Source of the DNA: WVXT01 sp964403285
GTDB lineage: Bacteria; UBA6262; WVXT01
Direction of reading: 5' to 3'
Length of the DNA stretch: 20,801 bases
Assembly: GCA_964403285.1 (NCBI GenBank)
Contig: CAYOFG010000027.1
Span: forward strand, 1-20,801
In this document: positions 20,685-20,801 of the stretch, piece by piece
Numbering within the stretch: position 1 is the first letter of the stretch
How the letters are laid out: each line of letters starts with the position of its first letter
Made by a program: the position numbers and the translations under genes
Notes under the pieces: model-generated
Told to the model about the DNA's origin: nothing
Database searches by the model: none
What the model saw: only the letters and a program-made list of their open reading frames with translations

Positions 20685-20766
20685 CAGGTACATTTTTAGA
20701 AATTTTACAGATATTTTAGAAAAGGTGACAGGTACATTTTTCTGGCGAAAAAGGGGACAGGTGTAC
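20681..20766 (+). repeat. Direct repeats of a GTGACAGGTACATTTTT motif
   Basis: GTGACAGGTACATTTTT occurs at 20681-20697 and again at 20725-20741, with a related GGGGACAGGTGTAC at 20753-20766. The stop codon of the preceding gene (20682-20684) lies inside the first copy. They resemble remembered REP-type repeats of uncultivated bacteria. The remaining bases to the window end show nothing I can identify. Confidence 0.6.
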
Positions 20767-20801
20767 TAGCTCAATAATTCGGTAACTTTTTGGAGCTTAT
20801 C

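Overview
This window looks like chromosomal DNA from an uncultivated, AT-rich, probably diderm bacterium. The hints are lipobox-bearing secreted proteins, frequent GTG and TTG starts, near-consensus sigma-70 promoters and intergenic spaces full of repeats. No rRNA, tRNA or taxonomic marker is present, so I cannot name the phylum.

Two gene sets are interleaved. The first handles beta-linked glycans: a GT2 glycosyltransferase (2067-3212), a GH5 exo-beta-glucanase-like enzyme (7081-8301), an apparent operon of a GH94 disaccharide phosphorylase with a sugar ABC importer (binding lipoprotein and two permeases, 9872-15676, no ATPase gene), and a large lipoprotein with a GH2/GH5-type TIM barrel (18795-20684). 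A workable reading is hydrolysis outside or at the envelope, ABC uptake of di- or oligosaccharides, and phosphorolysis inside. The second set is five nucleotidyltransferase-based toxin-antitoxin or defence-like modules: MntA-HepT (884-1740, minus strand), AbiEi-AbiEii (3589-6801), two HTH-nucleotidyltransferase/HEPN pairs (8545-9576 and 15922-17047), and a second MntA-HepT pair (17991-18628). Two putative toxins carry substitutions at expected catalytic positions (HepT Arg to Cys; AbiEii second Asp to Tyr). AbiEii is also split by a complete IS200/IS605 element (4796-6468) encoding TnpA and TnpB. Its junctions imply a clean insertion beside TTCAT, and removing it would restore a 305-codon reading frame.

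Nearly every larger gap between genes carries a modular palindromic repeat. Its full form is GGAGT, a 7-bp hairpin arm, a short spacer, a second 7-bp hairpin arm, then ACTCC. The arms come in interchangeable sequence versions (GTCCCGA, GTCAAAC, GTCAAGC, GTAAAGC, GTGAAAC) that stay self-complementary, with 4-base loops such as GAAA, TTTC and CAAG. All full units point the same way. Other mobile or repeat DNA is nested in them: a 120-bp MITE-like element inserted at a GAAA hairpin loop with a 6-bp duplication (13778-13897), and a 37-bp C-rich repeat present as two identical inverted copies bracketing the GH94 gene. I do not recognise this repeat family; it is the best candidate here for an undescribed system.

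Another theme is regulation. Several TA modules have their own near-consensus promoter overlapped by inverted or tandem operator-like repeats (1755-1787, 3529-3578, 8487-8528, 15875-15910), as expected for autoregulated toxin-antitoxin operons.
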